From positions 2,325,069 through 2,389,068 of the forward strand of contig NZ_CP118974.1 in NCBI RefSeq assembly GCF_029024305.1: DNA of 64,000 nucleotides. Reading direction: 5' to 3'. This document shows positions 8,916-19,232 of the stretch, piece by piece. This stretch comes from Mammaliicoccus vitulinus (GTDB lineage Bacteria > Bacillota > Bacilli > Staphylococcales > Staphylococcaceae). A model generated the notes under the pieces. The model was not told the origin of the DNA, did not search any database, and was given only the letters and a program-made list of their open reading frames with translations. A program made the translations under genes and the position numbers. Numbering within the stretch: the first letter of the stretch is position 1; the number at the start of each line of letters is the position of its first letter.

Positions 8916-10074
8916 GTTCTCCCTCCTTATCTATTAAATATTTAGGAACGACAGCAGTGCCTTCCATAATTCTTCTAGCTGTACGTCCTGTGCCACCTTT
9001 TAATAACTTGTAATCGCTTTCATTTTTCTGTAAAAAAACTTCTGCTGAAATTGTTCCATTTGGATGTCCAATATTGATGCTATTACCAGTGGTACTTTCA
9101 CAAACTAAATGTGGGATTGTACCAGGTATTTGGCATGCAGTTGCTAAACAGATCGAACCACTCACAGCAAATGCTGGATGTAACTTACCCATAGAAATGT
9201 ATCTGCCTATAATATTGTTATTTTCTTTTTTATTGATTATACCTAGTTCCGTCTTATAATCTTTAGGCGGACTCACTAATGTTATTTTAGGTAATGCTTC
9301 TAATTCTGGATTGATTTTTTCATACTTGTTAAATATACCTAATAAAATACCAACTTCAACGCGTAATTTTTCAATTTCTTTAGAAACATCCGGTTTATCA
9401 ATCGTTTGTGACAACTCATAGCCTTCGAGTGAAAAATCACTTGCTTGTACAAAAGCGACTATGTTACCAGTATCTAAAATACTTACTTCAAATGTTTTTT
9501 CATCAACATGAATTTCATCTATTACATTGCCCGTCGGAAAAAGTCTACCCGTAAATGCACCTGCTGGATTCATAAAACTCACTGTTATTTTTGCTCCAGT
9601 GCCTTCTACACCTGATATAGAAAAATCACCTTTGTTTTCAACGTTTCCATCTTTTATAGGAATCAAGACTTCCATTATTTTGTTCGTATTCGTATTTAAT
9701 ATTTTAACTTTTGTTTCACCTTCGACTCTTGGGACTAAACCTTCTTCAACTGCATATAGTCCTACTGCTGATGCCATGTTTCCACATGTCACATTGTAAT
9801 CAATGCTCTTCTTATTTACACCAACTTGTCCAAACGTATAGTAAATATCACTTTCATTTGTACTTGATATCCCCACGATTGCGACTTTGCTCGTAACAGA
9901 AGTTCCGCCACCTATACCATCAATTTGGCCATTTGGAGAGCTGCCATAAATTTTTAAAATAACTCTTTCTCTCGCTTCATGATCTAGGGGTAAATCACTA
10001 TCTTTAAAAACTAGACCCCTACTTGTTCCCCCTCTCATTAACACGCAAGGAACTCTTAAACTTTTTATATCCAC
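8908..10074 (-). CDS. PrpF/LigU-family aconitate-type isomerase
   Basis: 388 residues of the PrpF family (two-domain diaminopimelate epimerase fold). The N-terminus has PCVLMRGGTSRGLVFKDSDLP. The catalytic-site stretches TCGNMASAVG and ASGSICLATACQ-like VSGSICLATACQIPGT are present, with cysteines in both halves. Members move a double bond in 2-methylaconitate, 4-oxalomesaconate or related tricarboxylates. It is the first gene of the tct operon, so imported acid is probably isomerised by it before central metabolism. There is no prpBCD nearby, so the methylcitrate pathway is not supported by context. Confidence 0.82.
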   Translation of the reverse strand: MDIKSLRVPCVLMRGGTSRGLVFKDSDLPLDHEARERVILKIYGSSPNGQIDGIGGGTSVTSKVAIVGISSTNESDIYYTFGQVGVNKKSIDYNVTCGNMASAVGLYAVEEGLVPRVEGETKVKILNTNTNKIMEVLIPIKDGNVENKGDFSISGVEGTGAKITVSFMNPAGAFTGRLFPTGNVIDEIHVDEKTFEVSILDTGNIVAFVQASDFSLEGYELSQTIDKPDVSKEIEKLRVEVGILLGIFNKYEKINPELEALPKITLVSPPKDYKTELGIINKKENNNIIGRYISMGKLHPAFAVSGSICLATACQIPGTIPHLVCESTTGNSINIGHPNGTISAEVFLQKNESDYKLLKGGTGRTARRIMEGTAVVPKYLIDKEGEHG

Positions 10075-10160
10075 GTTATGACCCCCCTAAAATTTATTGA
10101 AATATTCAGTTAACTTATTTAAAGTATATAAGTGGATAGTCGATAAATAAAATATTACTT

Positions 10161-10180
10161 TTTTATGTTTGAGCATAAAA
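10161..10180. promoter_or_regulatory. Inverted repeat, likely LysR operator for the tct operon
   Basis: TTTTATG-TTTGAG-CATAAAA is a perfect 7-bp inverted repeat in the divergent promoter region between prpF and the LysR gene. It contains a T-N11-A type core typical for LysR binding. Confidence 0.55.
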
Positions 10181-10220
10181 AAATTTTATGGCAAATTTAA
10201 AAGAATGAGGAGAAATTCAT

Positions 10221-11090
10221 ATGGATAGCATGGATTGGGAGATATTAAGAGCATTATTTAAATATAAAAACATTACGCAAACAAGTAAAATTTTGAGAAT
10301 ATCACAACCAGCAGTAACTTATAGAATCAATAAGCTTGAAGAAGAATTTAACGTGGATATTATTAATAGAAATCAAAAAGGCGTAGTCTTTACTTCACCA
10401 GGAGAAATCATTGTAAAATATGCGCTCTCAATGATAAAAGATAGTCAAAAACTAAAAGAAGAATTAATCAACCAAGAAAACAAAGTACAAGGTACATTGA
10501 GATTAAGCGCGTCTAGTATTTTTTCAAGATATCAATTACCTAAAATATTATCAGAATTCAGTCAAAAATATCCTTTAGTAGAATTTGATGTCAACACCGG
10601 TTGGAGTGAAGAAGTATTTAAGTCAGTCCATAACGATTACTCGCAAGTCGGCATTTTAAGAGGTGATTATAGCTTTTCATCAGAAAAAATAAGACTTATG
10701 ACAGAAAAAATTTATATCGTATCTAAACATCCAATATCGATAGATGACTTACCACATTTACCAAGAATTTATTATAATACTGACACTTCACTAAATAAAT
10801 TGATCGACGATTGGTGGATAGGAAGATTTGTAGAACCATCATCAATTGCAATAAAAGTAGACAATATGGAAACAAGTAAAGAATTCGTACAACACGGCTT
10901 AGGATTTTCTATTTTGCCAGATATATTACTCAAAAATAATCAAGACTTACATAAAATACCTTGCCTAGATCAAAATGGAAATGCCATGATCAGAAATACC
11001 GATATGATATTAAAAGAACAATACTTATCAAATAACGTCGTTAGAGCATTTTATAATTTTATGAAAGAGAGAAAATTAGAATTCGATTGA
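10221..11090 (+). CDS. LysR-family regulator of the tct/prpF operon
   Basis: 289 residues. The N-terminal winged helix-turn-helix is clear: LRALFKYKNITQTSKILRIS then QPAVTYRINKLEEEF at about 8-45. The remainder is a LysR co-inducer domain. The gene starts 146 bp from prpF and is divergent to it, the usual layout for a LysR activator of the adjacent operon. Its ligand is presumably the tricarboxylate carried by TctABC or its product. ATG 10221 follows GAGGAG at good spacing. Confidence 0.88.
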   Translation: MDSMDWEILRALFKYKNITQTSKILRISQPAVTYRINKLEEEFNVDIINRNQKGVVFTSPGEIIVKYALSMIKDSQKLKEELINQENKVQGTLRLSASSIFSRYQLPKILSEFSQKYPLVEFDVNTGWSEEVFKSVHNDYSQVGILRGDYSFSSEKIRLMTEKIYIVSKHPISIDDLPHLPRIYYNTDTSLNKLIDDWWIGRFVEPSSIAIKVDNMETSKEFVQHGLGFSILPDILLKNNQDLHKIPCLDQNGNAMIRNTDMILKEQYLSNNVVRAFYNFMKERKLEFD

Positions 11091-11164
11091 TTTAATATAT
11101 ATGGTGTAGGAGAGGTGTCGGGGGCAGGATTGGTTGGGATGGGTGATGGTATTGGACATCGAAT

Positions 11165-11292
11165 TTGAAGTAATTCTTGGATTAACTTCGGACTTAACTC
11201 ACGACTTTGGCTTTGTCTTGGATTAACTTCGGACTTAACTCACGACTTCGGCAATATCTTGGATTAACTCCTGACTTAACTCACGACTTCAC
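11165..11292. repeat. Family A tandem repeat, 3 units
   Basis: Three ~41-bp copies of TTGGATTAACTTCGGACTTA followed by ACTCACGACTT, the same family as 1752-2075 and 37582-38143 but in the opposite orientation to the first. It fills most of the gap 11091-11374, where no gene is visible. Confidence 0.9.
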
Positions 11293-11374
11293 TCATTTTT
11301 TATAAAACGTCCTAATTTCATCTAATTTAATCTCATCTCCTCAATTATTCCATGCCATCTTACTCAAACTCATC

Positions 11375-11408
11375 AAAAAAGGAACCTGATCTTTGTCAGG
11401 TTCCTTTT
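11375..11408 (-). terminator. Terminator of the maltose PTS operon
   Basis: GGAACCTGA, loop TCTTTG, TCAGGTTCC, flanked by an A-run and a T-run. It ends the leftward malA transcript. Confidence 0.88.
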
Positions 11409-11412
11409 CCTA

Positions 11413-12741
<1,329 letters not shown>

Positions 12742-12762
12742 TCATAACCTCCATATATTTGT

Positions 12763-14337
12763 TTAAATCATTGTTTCAAAAGAATCTCTTACTTGTGGAA
12801 CACTAAGTCCAACGATAACTTGTACATTCGTACCACTTTTCGCTACACCGTGTGCCATTTGATTATGTGTAAAGTAATCATTATCTTTTACTAAGTTTGC
12901 ATCATAGACTGTTACTCTTAATCTAGTCGCACAGTTTGTCACATCTTTAATGTTGTCTTTACCACCTAAACCTTCTAAGTAATAAATCGCTTTCGTATCA
13001 TATTCAGATGCATTGGCATCAAGTTGCGTATCTGCATGATCTTTAGATTTATAATCTTCTTTTGTATAAAGTTTGGCATCACCATTATCTGGAATGCGTC
13101 CTGGTAATGGCACATTGAACTTCTCTATAATAATTTTGAAGACGAAGAAGTAAATGCCGACAAAGATGATTCCAATAATGAACTGAGCTATATACGTACT
13201 TCCATGATTAGAGAACAATGGAATCCAGTTGATTGCTGCGAGTTCTATTGCACCGCCTCCTTGAATACCTACTACGCCAAAGAGATACATGATTGTTACC
13301 ATCGTTGCGCCTAATAAAGCATGAATTAAGAATAAATATGGTGCTATGAATAAGAACGTGAATTCTAATGGTTCAGTAATGCCAGCAAAAACTGCTGTTA
13401 AACCTGCTGGTAATACAAGTGCTAATACTTTTTTCTTATTTTCTTTAGGTGTTGAAGCATACATTGCTAATGCGATACCTAAACAACCGAACATTTTAAT
13501 GTTACCTTGTAACAAGAATCCATAAGGGTACAATTCTTTAAGTGATTTAGTAGAATTCGAGAAATCCGTTAAATGCTCAATCCAGTATGGTTTTAAACCG
13601 CCATTTACAACAGCTGGTCCATATTCAAACGGTGTATAAATGAAATGATGTAAACCAGTTGGTATAAGAATTCGTTCTAAGAAATGGAATAACCAAACCC
13701 CTACAAACCCTGAATGCAACATCACACCTTGTAACGATGCAATGCCAGTTTGAATTGTTGGCCAAACCGCGCAAACGATAAATGCAATTGGGATCATCAC
13801 AAAGAATCCGATGATCACTACGTATGGTAACCCTTGGAAAATACCAACCATTTCAGGAAGCTTTTTATCATAGAAACGGTTATGTATCCAAATAACAATA
13901 GCTGATATGAAAATCGCACCGATAATACTTGTATCTAACGTTTCAATTCCAGCTATTTCTTTAACACCCGTTAAGTTCTCGATACCTTTTGATAAATCTA
14001 CGCCAAAAGTTTTTGGCCAAAGTGTCAATATAGCATTGATAAAATTGTTAAATACTAAATAAATCATTAAGGCAGCTAACGTTGCTCTACCTTGTGCTTT
14101 TTTAGCAAGAGAAATTGGTAAGCCAATAACAAACGCTAATTCCATATGGTCGAATATCGTCCAACCACCAGCTTCAATTAAGCTCCAAATTTTAAACCAC
14201 ATTGTGCCTTCATTTGCTATGTCGCCCATTATATTCGGATTTTTAAATAACGTTGCAAAACCTACAACAATACCAAAAAATGCGAACAGCAGAACTGGAA
14301 CAATCATGGCACTACCAAATCGTTTAATTGCATTCAT
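12763..14337 (-). CDS. malP: PTS alpha-glucoside (maltose-type) EIICB transporter
   Basis: 524 residues. The EIIC part (about 1-420) has some ten membrane helices and the GITEPLEFTFLFIAPYLFL signature of glucose-superfamily EIIC. The EIIB part (about 445-524) has the phosphocysteine motif NCATRLRVTV. There is no EIIA, so a shared Glc-type EIIA must donate phosphate. It imports and phosphorylates maltose or a related alpha-glucoside. First gene of the leftward operon with the GH4 hydrolase; a cre site and an inverted repeat precede it. Confidence 0.88.
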   Translation of the reverse strand: MNAIKRFGSAMIVPVLLFAFFGIVVGFATLFKNPNIMGDIANEGTMWFKIWSLIEAGGWTIFDHMELAFVIGLPISLAKKAQGRATLAALMIYLVFNNFINAILTLWPKTFGVDLSKGIENLTGVKEIAGIETLDTSIIGAIFISAIVIWIHNRFYDKKLPEMVGIFQGLPYVVIIGFFVMIPIAFIVCAVWPTIQTGIASLQGVMLHSGFVGVWLFHFLERILIPTGLHHFIYTPFEYGPAVVNGGLKPYWIEHLTDFSNSTKSLKELYPYGFLLQGNIKMFGCLGIALAMYASTPKENKKKVLALVLPAGLTAVFAGITEPLEFTFLFIAPYLFLIHALLGATMVTIMYLFGVVGIQGGGAIELAAINWIPLFSNHGSTYIAQFIIGIIFVGIYFFVFKIIIEKFNVPLPGRIPDNGDAKLYTKEDYKSKDHADTQLDANASEYDTKAIYYLEGLGGKDNIKDVTNCATRLRVTVYDANLVKDNDYFTHNQMAHGVAKSGTNVQVIVGLSVPQVRDSFETMI

Positions 14338-14377
14338 ATTCTAACCCCTTTTCAACATCGATTTAACTCCACTTTAA

Positions 14378-14393
14378 AGGAAACGCTTACATT
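14378..14393. promoter_or_regulatory. cre site upstream of the maltose PTS operon
   Basis: On the minus strand the sequence reads AATGTAAGCGTTTCCT, a good match to the CcpA cre consensus. It is about 40-55 bp upstream of the EIICB start. Confidence 0.65.
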
Positions 14394-14442
14394 ATCCAAT
14401 AGGTTTGACATAAATAGAAATGACATAGTAAACTTAGATTAT

Positions 14443-14461
14443 ATTTTCATAACATGAAAAT
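14443..14461. promoter_or_regulatory. Inverted repeat, probable RpiR-type operator
   Basis: ATTTTCAT-AAC-ATGAAAAT is a perfect 8-bp inverted repeat between the divergent maltose PTS gene and the RpiR gene. Placement suggests the binding site of that regulator. Confidence 0.5.
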
Positions 14462-14490
14462 CTTTTCACTATGAATAATGGAGGGTTATA

Positions 14491-15240
14491 ATGATATTGG
14501 ATAAACTGATTAATGAGCATTATCAACGACTTAACGATAATGATATACATATAATACAAATGATTAATCAAAATATTCATCTGATTCATCGCTTAAAAAT
14601 TCAAGAAATAGCTGATATTTCACACACTTCTATCTCTTCTATCCACCGTCTAGCCCGCAAGCTCGGATTTGATGGTTATAGTGACTTTAAAGCTTACATT
14701 AAATTAAACAGACAAGTTTCTAAGCCTTCTACTGATATTATTGAAAGTTTAGAACAAGATTTACAACAAACATTGAAACACTTAAAAATGATTGATTATG
14801 ATTATATAAGTGAACAAATAGATAACTCTCCATACATTTATATATATGGAACCGGCGTTGCACAATTAAACGTCGCGAGAGATGCACAACGACACTTCCT
14901 TTCTATAAATAAAAGAGTAATGGTCATAAACGATGAAAGTGAACTTAAAATTTCAATGAATCAAATGAAAGAAGACGATTTAATCTTCATCATTTCTTTA
15001 TCAGGAGAAACACCTCATCTTAAAGAAAATATTGAAATTATGCATACTCGCAACATAAGTTATATTTCAATTACAACGTTAAAAGATAACTACTTAGCTC
15101 AAAATGCACGTTATAATATATACGTAAACAGTTCACCTATAGAACTGTTCAACCAAATATCATATTCAAGTTTTTTACCTTATCACATTGCTTTCGAAGT
15201 CATCGTGCGCAAATTCAGTGAATGGAAACTTTCACACTAG
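14491..15240 (+). CDS. RpiR-family regulator of the maltose PTS operon (MalR/GlvR type)
   Basis: 249 residues: N-terminal HTH_6 domain (IQEIADISHTSISSIHRLARKLGFDGYSDFKAYI at about 38-71) and a C-terminal SIS sugar-phosphate-binding domain (IYGTGVAQLNVARDAQRHF, then FIISLSGETPHLKENIE). SIS domains sense phosphosugars, here plausibly maltose-6'-phosphate. It is divergent from the PTS operon, matching the MalR/GlvR arrangement known in Bacillus subtilis. GGAGGG precedes the ATG. Confidence 0.86.
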   Translation: MILDKLINEHYQRLNDNDIHIIQMINQNIHLIHRLKIQEIADISHTSISSIHRLARKLGFDGYSDFKAYIKLNRQVSKPSTDIIESLEQDLQQTLKHLKMIDYDYISEQIDNSPYIYIYGTGVAQLNVARDAQRHFLSINKRVMVINDESELKISMNQMKEDDLIFIISLSGETPHLKENIEIMHTRNISYISITTLKDNYLAQNARYNIYVNSSPIELFNQISYSSFLPYHIAFEVIVRKFSEWKLSH

Positions 15241-15290
15241 GTAAAGCTACAATAAATATATTTTTATTAAGAATTATAGGAGGTTACATT

Positions 15291-16247
15291 ATGAAAAAAG
15301 TATTCATAACAGGAGAAATACCAACTGAAGGCTTAAATTTATTAAAGGAACATTTTGAAGTTGATGTCTTTGAAGGGGAGAAGTTAATCACGAAAGAAAT
15401 ATTACTTCAAAAAGTAAACGATGTAGATGCTATCATCAGTCCACTATCTACAAATATAGATAAAGAAATTATCGATCAAGCCCCTAACTTAAAAATTATC
15501 GCGAACTATGGCGCTGGATTTAATAATATAGATATTAAATATGCTAGAGAAAAAGGTATTGATGTGACAAATACGCCAAAAGCATCAACTAACGCAACAG
15601 CAGATTTAACAATTGGCATATTGCTCGCTGCTTCTAGAAGAATCGCAGAAGGAGATAAACTATGTAGAACGACTGGTTTCAATGGATGGGCACCGTTATT
15701 CTTTAGAGGTAGGGAAGTCTCCGGTAAGACTGTCGGCATAGTTGGTCTAGGTGAAATAGGTTCAGCAGTAGCGAGACGTGCCAAAGGATTTGATATGAAC
15801 ATCCTATACACAGGGCCAAACAGAAAGCCAGAACAAGAAGCTTCTTTAGGGGCTACTTATGTCAGTCTAGATGAGATGTTAGCACAAGCAGATTTCATTA
15901 CAATCAATGCTGCATACTCAGATGCGTTACACCATTTATTCGATAAAGACGCTTTTGAAAAAATGAAAGAAACTGCATATATTATCAATGCATCACGCGG
16001 ACCAATCGTAGACGAAAATGCATTAGTAGAAGCATTAAAAGCAAACACTATCGAAGGCGCAGCATTAGACGTATTTGAATTCGAGCCGAAAATAACAGAA
16101 GCACTCAAATCAATGGATAACGTTGTACTTACACCACATATCGGTAACGCAACATTTGAAGCTAGAGATGAAATGGCAAGAATCGTAGCACACAATACCA
16201 TTAAAAAACTACAAGGAGATCAACCAGACTTTGTAGTGAATGCATAA
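15291..16247 (+). CDS. D-isomer-specific 2-hydroxyacid dehydrogenase
   Basis: 318 residues from ATG 15291, which follows AGGAGG at ideal spacing; an in-frame ATG at 15222 lies inside the preceding gene and is rejected. The NAD-binding GLGEIGSAVARRAKGF is near 150. The catalytic Arg (NASRGPIVDE), Glu and His (LTPHIGNATFEAR) are present. Members reduce glyoxylate, hydroxypyruvate or other 2-oxoacids with NAD(P)H. It is 50 bp downstream of the RpiR gene on the same strand and may be co-transcribed, but a link to maltose use is not evident. Confidence 0.86.
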   Translation: MKKVFITGEIPTEGLNLLKEHFEVDVFEGEKLITKEILLQKVNDVDAIISPLSTNIDKEIIDQAPNLKIIANYGAGFNNIDIKYAREKGIDVTNTPKASTNATADLTIGILLAASRRIAEGDKLCRTTGFNGWAPLFFRGREVSGKTVGIVGLGEIGSAVARRAKGFDMNILYTGPNRKPEQEASLGATYVSLDEMLAQADFITINAAYSDALHHLFDKDAFEKMKETAYIINASRGPIVDENALVEALKANTIEGAALDVFEFEPKITEALKSMDNVVLTPHIGNATFEARDEMARIVAHNTIKKLQGDQPDFVVNA

Positions 16248-16256
16248 GCAACATAA

Positions 16257-16295
16257 AAGAAGCTCAGCCCCTTTTCTTTCGGGCTGAGCTTCTTT
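16257..16295. terminator. Bidirectional terminator between hydroxyacid dehydrogenase and nagE
   Basis: Perfect stem AAGAAGCTCAGCCC with complement GGGCTGAGCTTCTT and a 10-nt loop. It sits between convergent genes. Confidence 0.88.
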
Positions 16296-16353
16296 GATAA
16301 CAATTGAATCGTTCCCCTTTATCATTCAATCGTTTCATATTAGAAAGCACAAT

Positions 16354-17838
16354 CTATTTATTTTGTTGCATTTGCATGAGTTCATCAGCTGTAAATTGGA
16401 CGTCTGTTCCTATAATGATTTGGATGTTTTTATCACTGATTACTTTATTTCCTAATGCGCCTGATTGTTTAATTTTTTCTTGATCAACTATACCTGTATC
16501 TTTTAAAGTTAAACGCAATCTCGTAGCACAATGATCAATCACTTCGATATTGTCATTACCGCCAATAGCTTCGTAAATAAGTTTTGTCTTATAAGAAACT
16601 TTTGCGTCACTATTACCCGTTGTTTGACCATCACTGTCTTCTTCAAGGCTAGGATCTTGTTTAACTGCTTCTTCCATCAATCCATCTCTACCTGGTGTCT
16701 TTAAGTTGAATTTACGTATAGCAAAATCAAATATTACGAAGTACACAACAGCCATTACGAGACCAAGCAGCAATAACATGAATGGTTTATTGGCAATTGG
16801 AATACTTAAGCTTAGTAAGTAATCAATTAAACCGGCACTAAATGTAAACCCTGCTGTCCATTGGAATGTTGCTGCTATGAACAGTGACACACCTGTAAGT
16901 ACAGCGTGTATACCAAATAACATTGGTGCTGCTACTAAGAATGAAAATTCTAATGGTTCAGTAATACCCGTAACGAATGAAGCGATAGCCGCTGTTACCA
17001 TTAAAGAACCTACGACTTTTTTATTGCGTTTTTCAGCATTTTTCCAAATTGCTAATGCTGCTGCTGGTAAACCGAACATCATAATTGGGAATAAACCAGC
17101 TTGATAACGACCTGTTATACCTTTTTCCCCATTGCTAGACCAGAAGTTAGCAATATCATTAATGCCCGCGATATCAAACCAGAATACTTGGTTTAATGCA
17201 TGATGTAAGCCGAATGGTAATAATAAACGGTTAAAGAAACCGTATAAACCTGCACCTAATGGACCAAGTTTAGAAATCATTTCACCAAATGTAACTAATC
17301 CATTATAGACCGGTGGCCATATAAACATAAGTGCGATTGAAATAACCAACATAGCCGCAGCTGATAATATTGGTACTAAACGTTTACCACTAAAGAAAGC
17401 AAACGCTGTTGGTAATTTCGTATCTTTAAATCTATTGTAAATTGCTGCTGTTACTAATCCACAAATAATCCCGATAAACACATTACTTATACCTGTGAAT
17501 GCCAAATCTACTTTATCTTCAGCAACGTGTAGAACTTTCGCCATTGATTCTGGCTTTAAAACTTCTGTGACAACTAAAAATGATACAAGTCCACTAAGTG
17601 CAGCTGCACCATTTTTATCTTTAGACATACCAAAAGCTAACCCGACTGCGAACAGAATTGGTAAATTATTAATAACTGCTAATCCACCATTTGCTAAGAA
17701 GTTAGCAACACTGTTTCCTTCCCCGTTAATTGCGCCAGAATCGATAAAAGACGCAATACCTAACAATAACCCTGCAACCGGTAAAATTGAAATCGGTAGC
17801 ATTAGAGACTGTGCAAATTTTTGCATATAAGCCTTCAT
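16354..17838 (-). CDS. nagE: PTS N-acetylglucosamine EIICB transporter
   Basis: 494 residues. EIIC spans about 1-370 with ten or so helices and signatures FGLHHALNQVFWFD and GITEPLEFSFLVAAPMLFGIH; the LHHALNQVFWF form is typical of GlcNAc-type EIIC. EIIB (about 415-494) carries the phosphocysteine in HCATRLRLTL. EIIA is absent, as in staphylococcal NagE. It imports GlcNAc as GlcNAc-6-phosphate, feeding amino-sugar catabolism and wall precursor synthesis. Monocistronic. Glucose as a further substrate cannot be excluded. Confidence 0.87.
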   Translation of the reverse strand: MKAYMQKFAQSLMLPISILPVAGLLLGIASFIDSGAINGEGNSVANFLANGGLAVINNLPILFAVGLAFGMSKDKNGAAALSGLVSFLVVTEVLKPESMAKVLHVAEDKVDLAFTGISNVFIGIICGLVTAAIYNRFKDTKLPTAFAFFSGKRLVPILSAAAMLVISIALMFIWPPVYNGLVTFGEMISKLGPLGAGLYGFFNRLLLPFGLHHALNQVFWFDIAGINDIANFWSSNGEKGITGRYQAGLFPIMMFGLPAAALAIWKNAEKRNKKVVGSLMVTAAIASFVTGITEPLEFSFLVAAPMLFGIHAVLTGVSLFIAATFQWTAGFTFSAGLIDYLLSLSIPIANKPFMLLLLGLVMAVVYFVIFDFAIRKFNLKTPGRDGLMEEAVKQDPSLEEDSDGQTTGNSDAKVSYKTKLIYEAIGGNDNIEVIDHCATRLRLTLKDTGIVDQEKIKQSGALGNKVISDKNIQIIIGTDVQFTADELMQMQQNK

Positions 17839-17993
17839 ATTTTTCTCCCCTTATATAGTTGTTAAAAACGGAATCTCTATACCATGTTTACCACAAAATT
17901 CATTATATGTACATAATATATTAATTTTCCAAAAAATTTAAAAACTCAATCTTTTATTATTATTTTGAACATTTTACATGTTGAAAAATCCAT

Positions 17994-18031
17994 AAAAAAA
18001 CAAACCATTGGATGCTATCCAACGGTTTGTC
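17994..18031 (-). terminator. Terminator of the zinc-ribbon gene
   Basis: ACAAACC-A-TTGGAT, loop GCT, ATCCAA-C-GGTTTGT, with an A-run on its left that becomes U-run on the minus strand. Confidence 0.8.
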
Positions 18032-18043
18032 AGGTTATATGCC

Positions 18044-18400
18044 TTATTTATTTATTTTTTTAACTACAGATGATTTCAATCCAATTTGACCAAATCCTGG
18101 TATTTTACAATCGATATCGTGACCGTCTTCAGGGTCTACTAATTTAATACCTTTTACTTTAGTACCTTGTTTGATTGCATTAGAAGATCCTTTTACTTTT
18201 AAATCTTTGACTACTGTAACAGTATCTCCATCATTTAATTCAACACCGTTTACATCTTTAATTACTGTATTATCGGCATTTGCTGTTTCTTCTCCATTAG
18301 CTGTCCATTCGTAGTTACACATTGGACAAATGTATGATACACCATCTTCATAAGTGTATTCTGAATCACATTTAGGGCAATTTGGTAATGTAGCTTCCAT
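18044..18400 (-). CDS. PhnA/YjdM-family zinc-ribbon protein
   Basis: 118 residues. The N-terminal zinc ribbon has two CxxC pairs (CPKC near 8, CPMC near 31). The C-terminal SH3-like half ([27 protein letters not shown]) is the conserved part of the family. The old name alkylphosphonate utilisation protein is not supported functionally; no phn genes are nearby. It lies just downstream of the HhH/NTF2 gene, 93 bp apart, on the same strand. Function unknown. Confidence 0.85.
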   Translation of the reverse strand: MEATLPNCPKCDSEYTYEDGVSYICPMCNYEWTANGEETANADNTVIKDVNGVELNDGDTVTVVKDLKVKGSSNAIKQGTKVKGIKLVDPEDGHDIDCKIPGFGQIGLKSSVVKKINK

Positions 18401-18492
18401 TTTTCAACCTCCGAGAGTTTATAATAATCTATATAATTTACCATAATTTCACTAATATAGATAATGTTTCTACCATTATATTTCAAATAATA

Positions 18493-19080
18493 TTAAGGTC
18501 TCATCACAATATAAGAAGTGGCTTTTTTAATTTTGGCGTCTTTTTTATGATTTTCAAATTCATACATCTCAGCAAAATGTATTTCTTCGCCTGAATGACT
18601 GATGATTGTTCCATGTGTAGAAGCTTCTTTGCCATGTGTGAGCATAGATTTTATTTCAAGACTCGATACTTTTTGTAAGTGTTCTTTAACTTCATCTATA
18701 AAGGCCTCTTTACCGTTCAATTCAAATTCTCCTGGGACATTCCATACAAAATCATCCGTTAACCAATTACTAAGATATTTTTCATCTCCTATAGTTGATG
18801 CAATTACAAAATCTCGTACTATCCTTCTTTTAGGTGCATTATCACATTTTAAATCACCGAGTACGGTAAACTTTAAATGACGTAAATCATCATCCAATTT
18901 ACTAAATGACAATCCTTCATCTTCCAAAGACTTTTTCAAAATACTTATCGCTTTTGGTCCTAGACCATGTAATTTCGACAAATTGTGTTCATCTAGTTTC
19001 GATACTTGCTCTAAAGTTGTCACGTTGATGTTGTTTAACGCGTTCGTAGCAGGCTGTCCAATTTTCGGTAAATGCGTCAT
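18493..19080 (-). CDS. Helix-hairpin-helix plus NTF2/SnoaL-like protein
   Basis: 195 residues in two parts. Residues 1-62 (PKIGQPATNALNNINVTTLE, then LHGLGPKAISILKKSLEDEG) form a helix-hairpin-helix module like the RNA polymerase alpha C-terminal or DNA ligase type. Residues 66-195 match the NTF2/SnoaL cone fold (VRDFVIASTIGDEKYLSNWL, FVWNVPGEFELNGKEAF). It therefore probably binds nucleic acid through the first part. It is divergent from the catalase and near a stress-type promoter, so a general-stress role is plausible inference. Confidence 0.75.
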   Translation of the reverse strand: MTHLPKIGQPATNALNNINVTTLEQVSKLDEHNLSKLHGLGPKAISILKKSLEDEGLSFSKLDDDLRHLKFTVLGDLKCDNAPKRRIVRDFVIASTIGDEKYLSNWLTDDFVWNVPGEFELNGKEAFIDEVKEHLQKVSSLEIKSMLTHGKEASTHGTIISHSGEEIHFAEMYEFENHKKDAKIKKATSYIVMRP

Positions 19081-19180
19081 ATTGGTACACCTCCTTTTAT
19101 GAAATGTCTTTACATTTAAAGCTCATTAATATACTTATACCCAAAATGATTAGTCTATTTCAATCTTTTTCCAAAATGAC

Positions 19181-19205
19181 GTTTCTAATTATCTTTAAAG
19201 GGAAA
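19181..19205 (+). promoter_or_regulatory. Candidate sigma-B promoter of the catalase gene
   Basis: GTTTCT (19181-19186), a 13-bp spacer, then GGGAAA (19200-19205). This fits the staphylococcal sigma-B pattern GTTT.. N12-15 GGGWWW. The predicted start of transcription lies just before the ribosome site at 19221. Confidence 0.55.
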
Positions 19206-19232
19206 ACGTACACTATAATTGGAGGGATGAAA

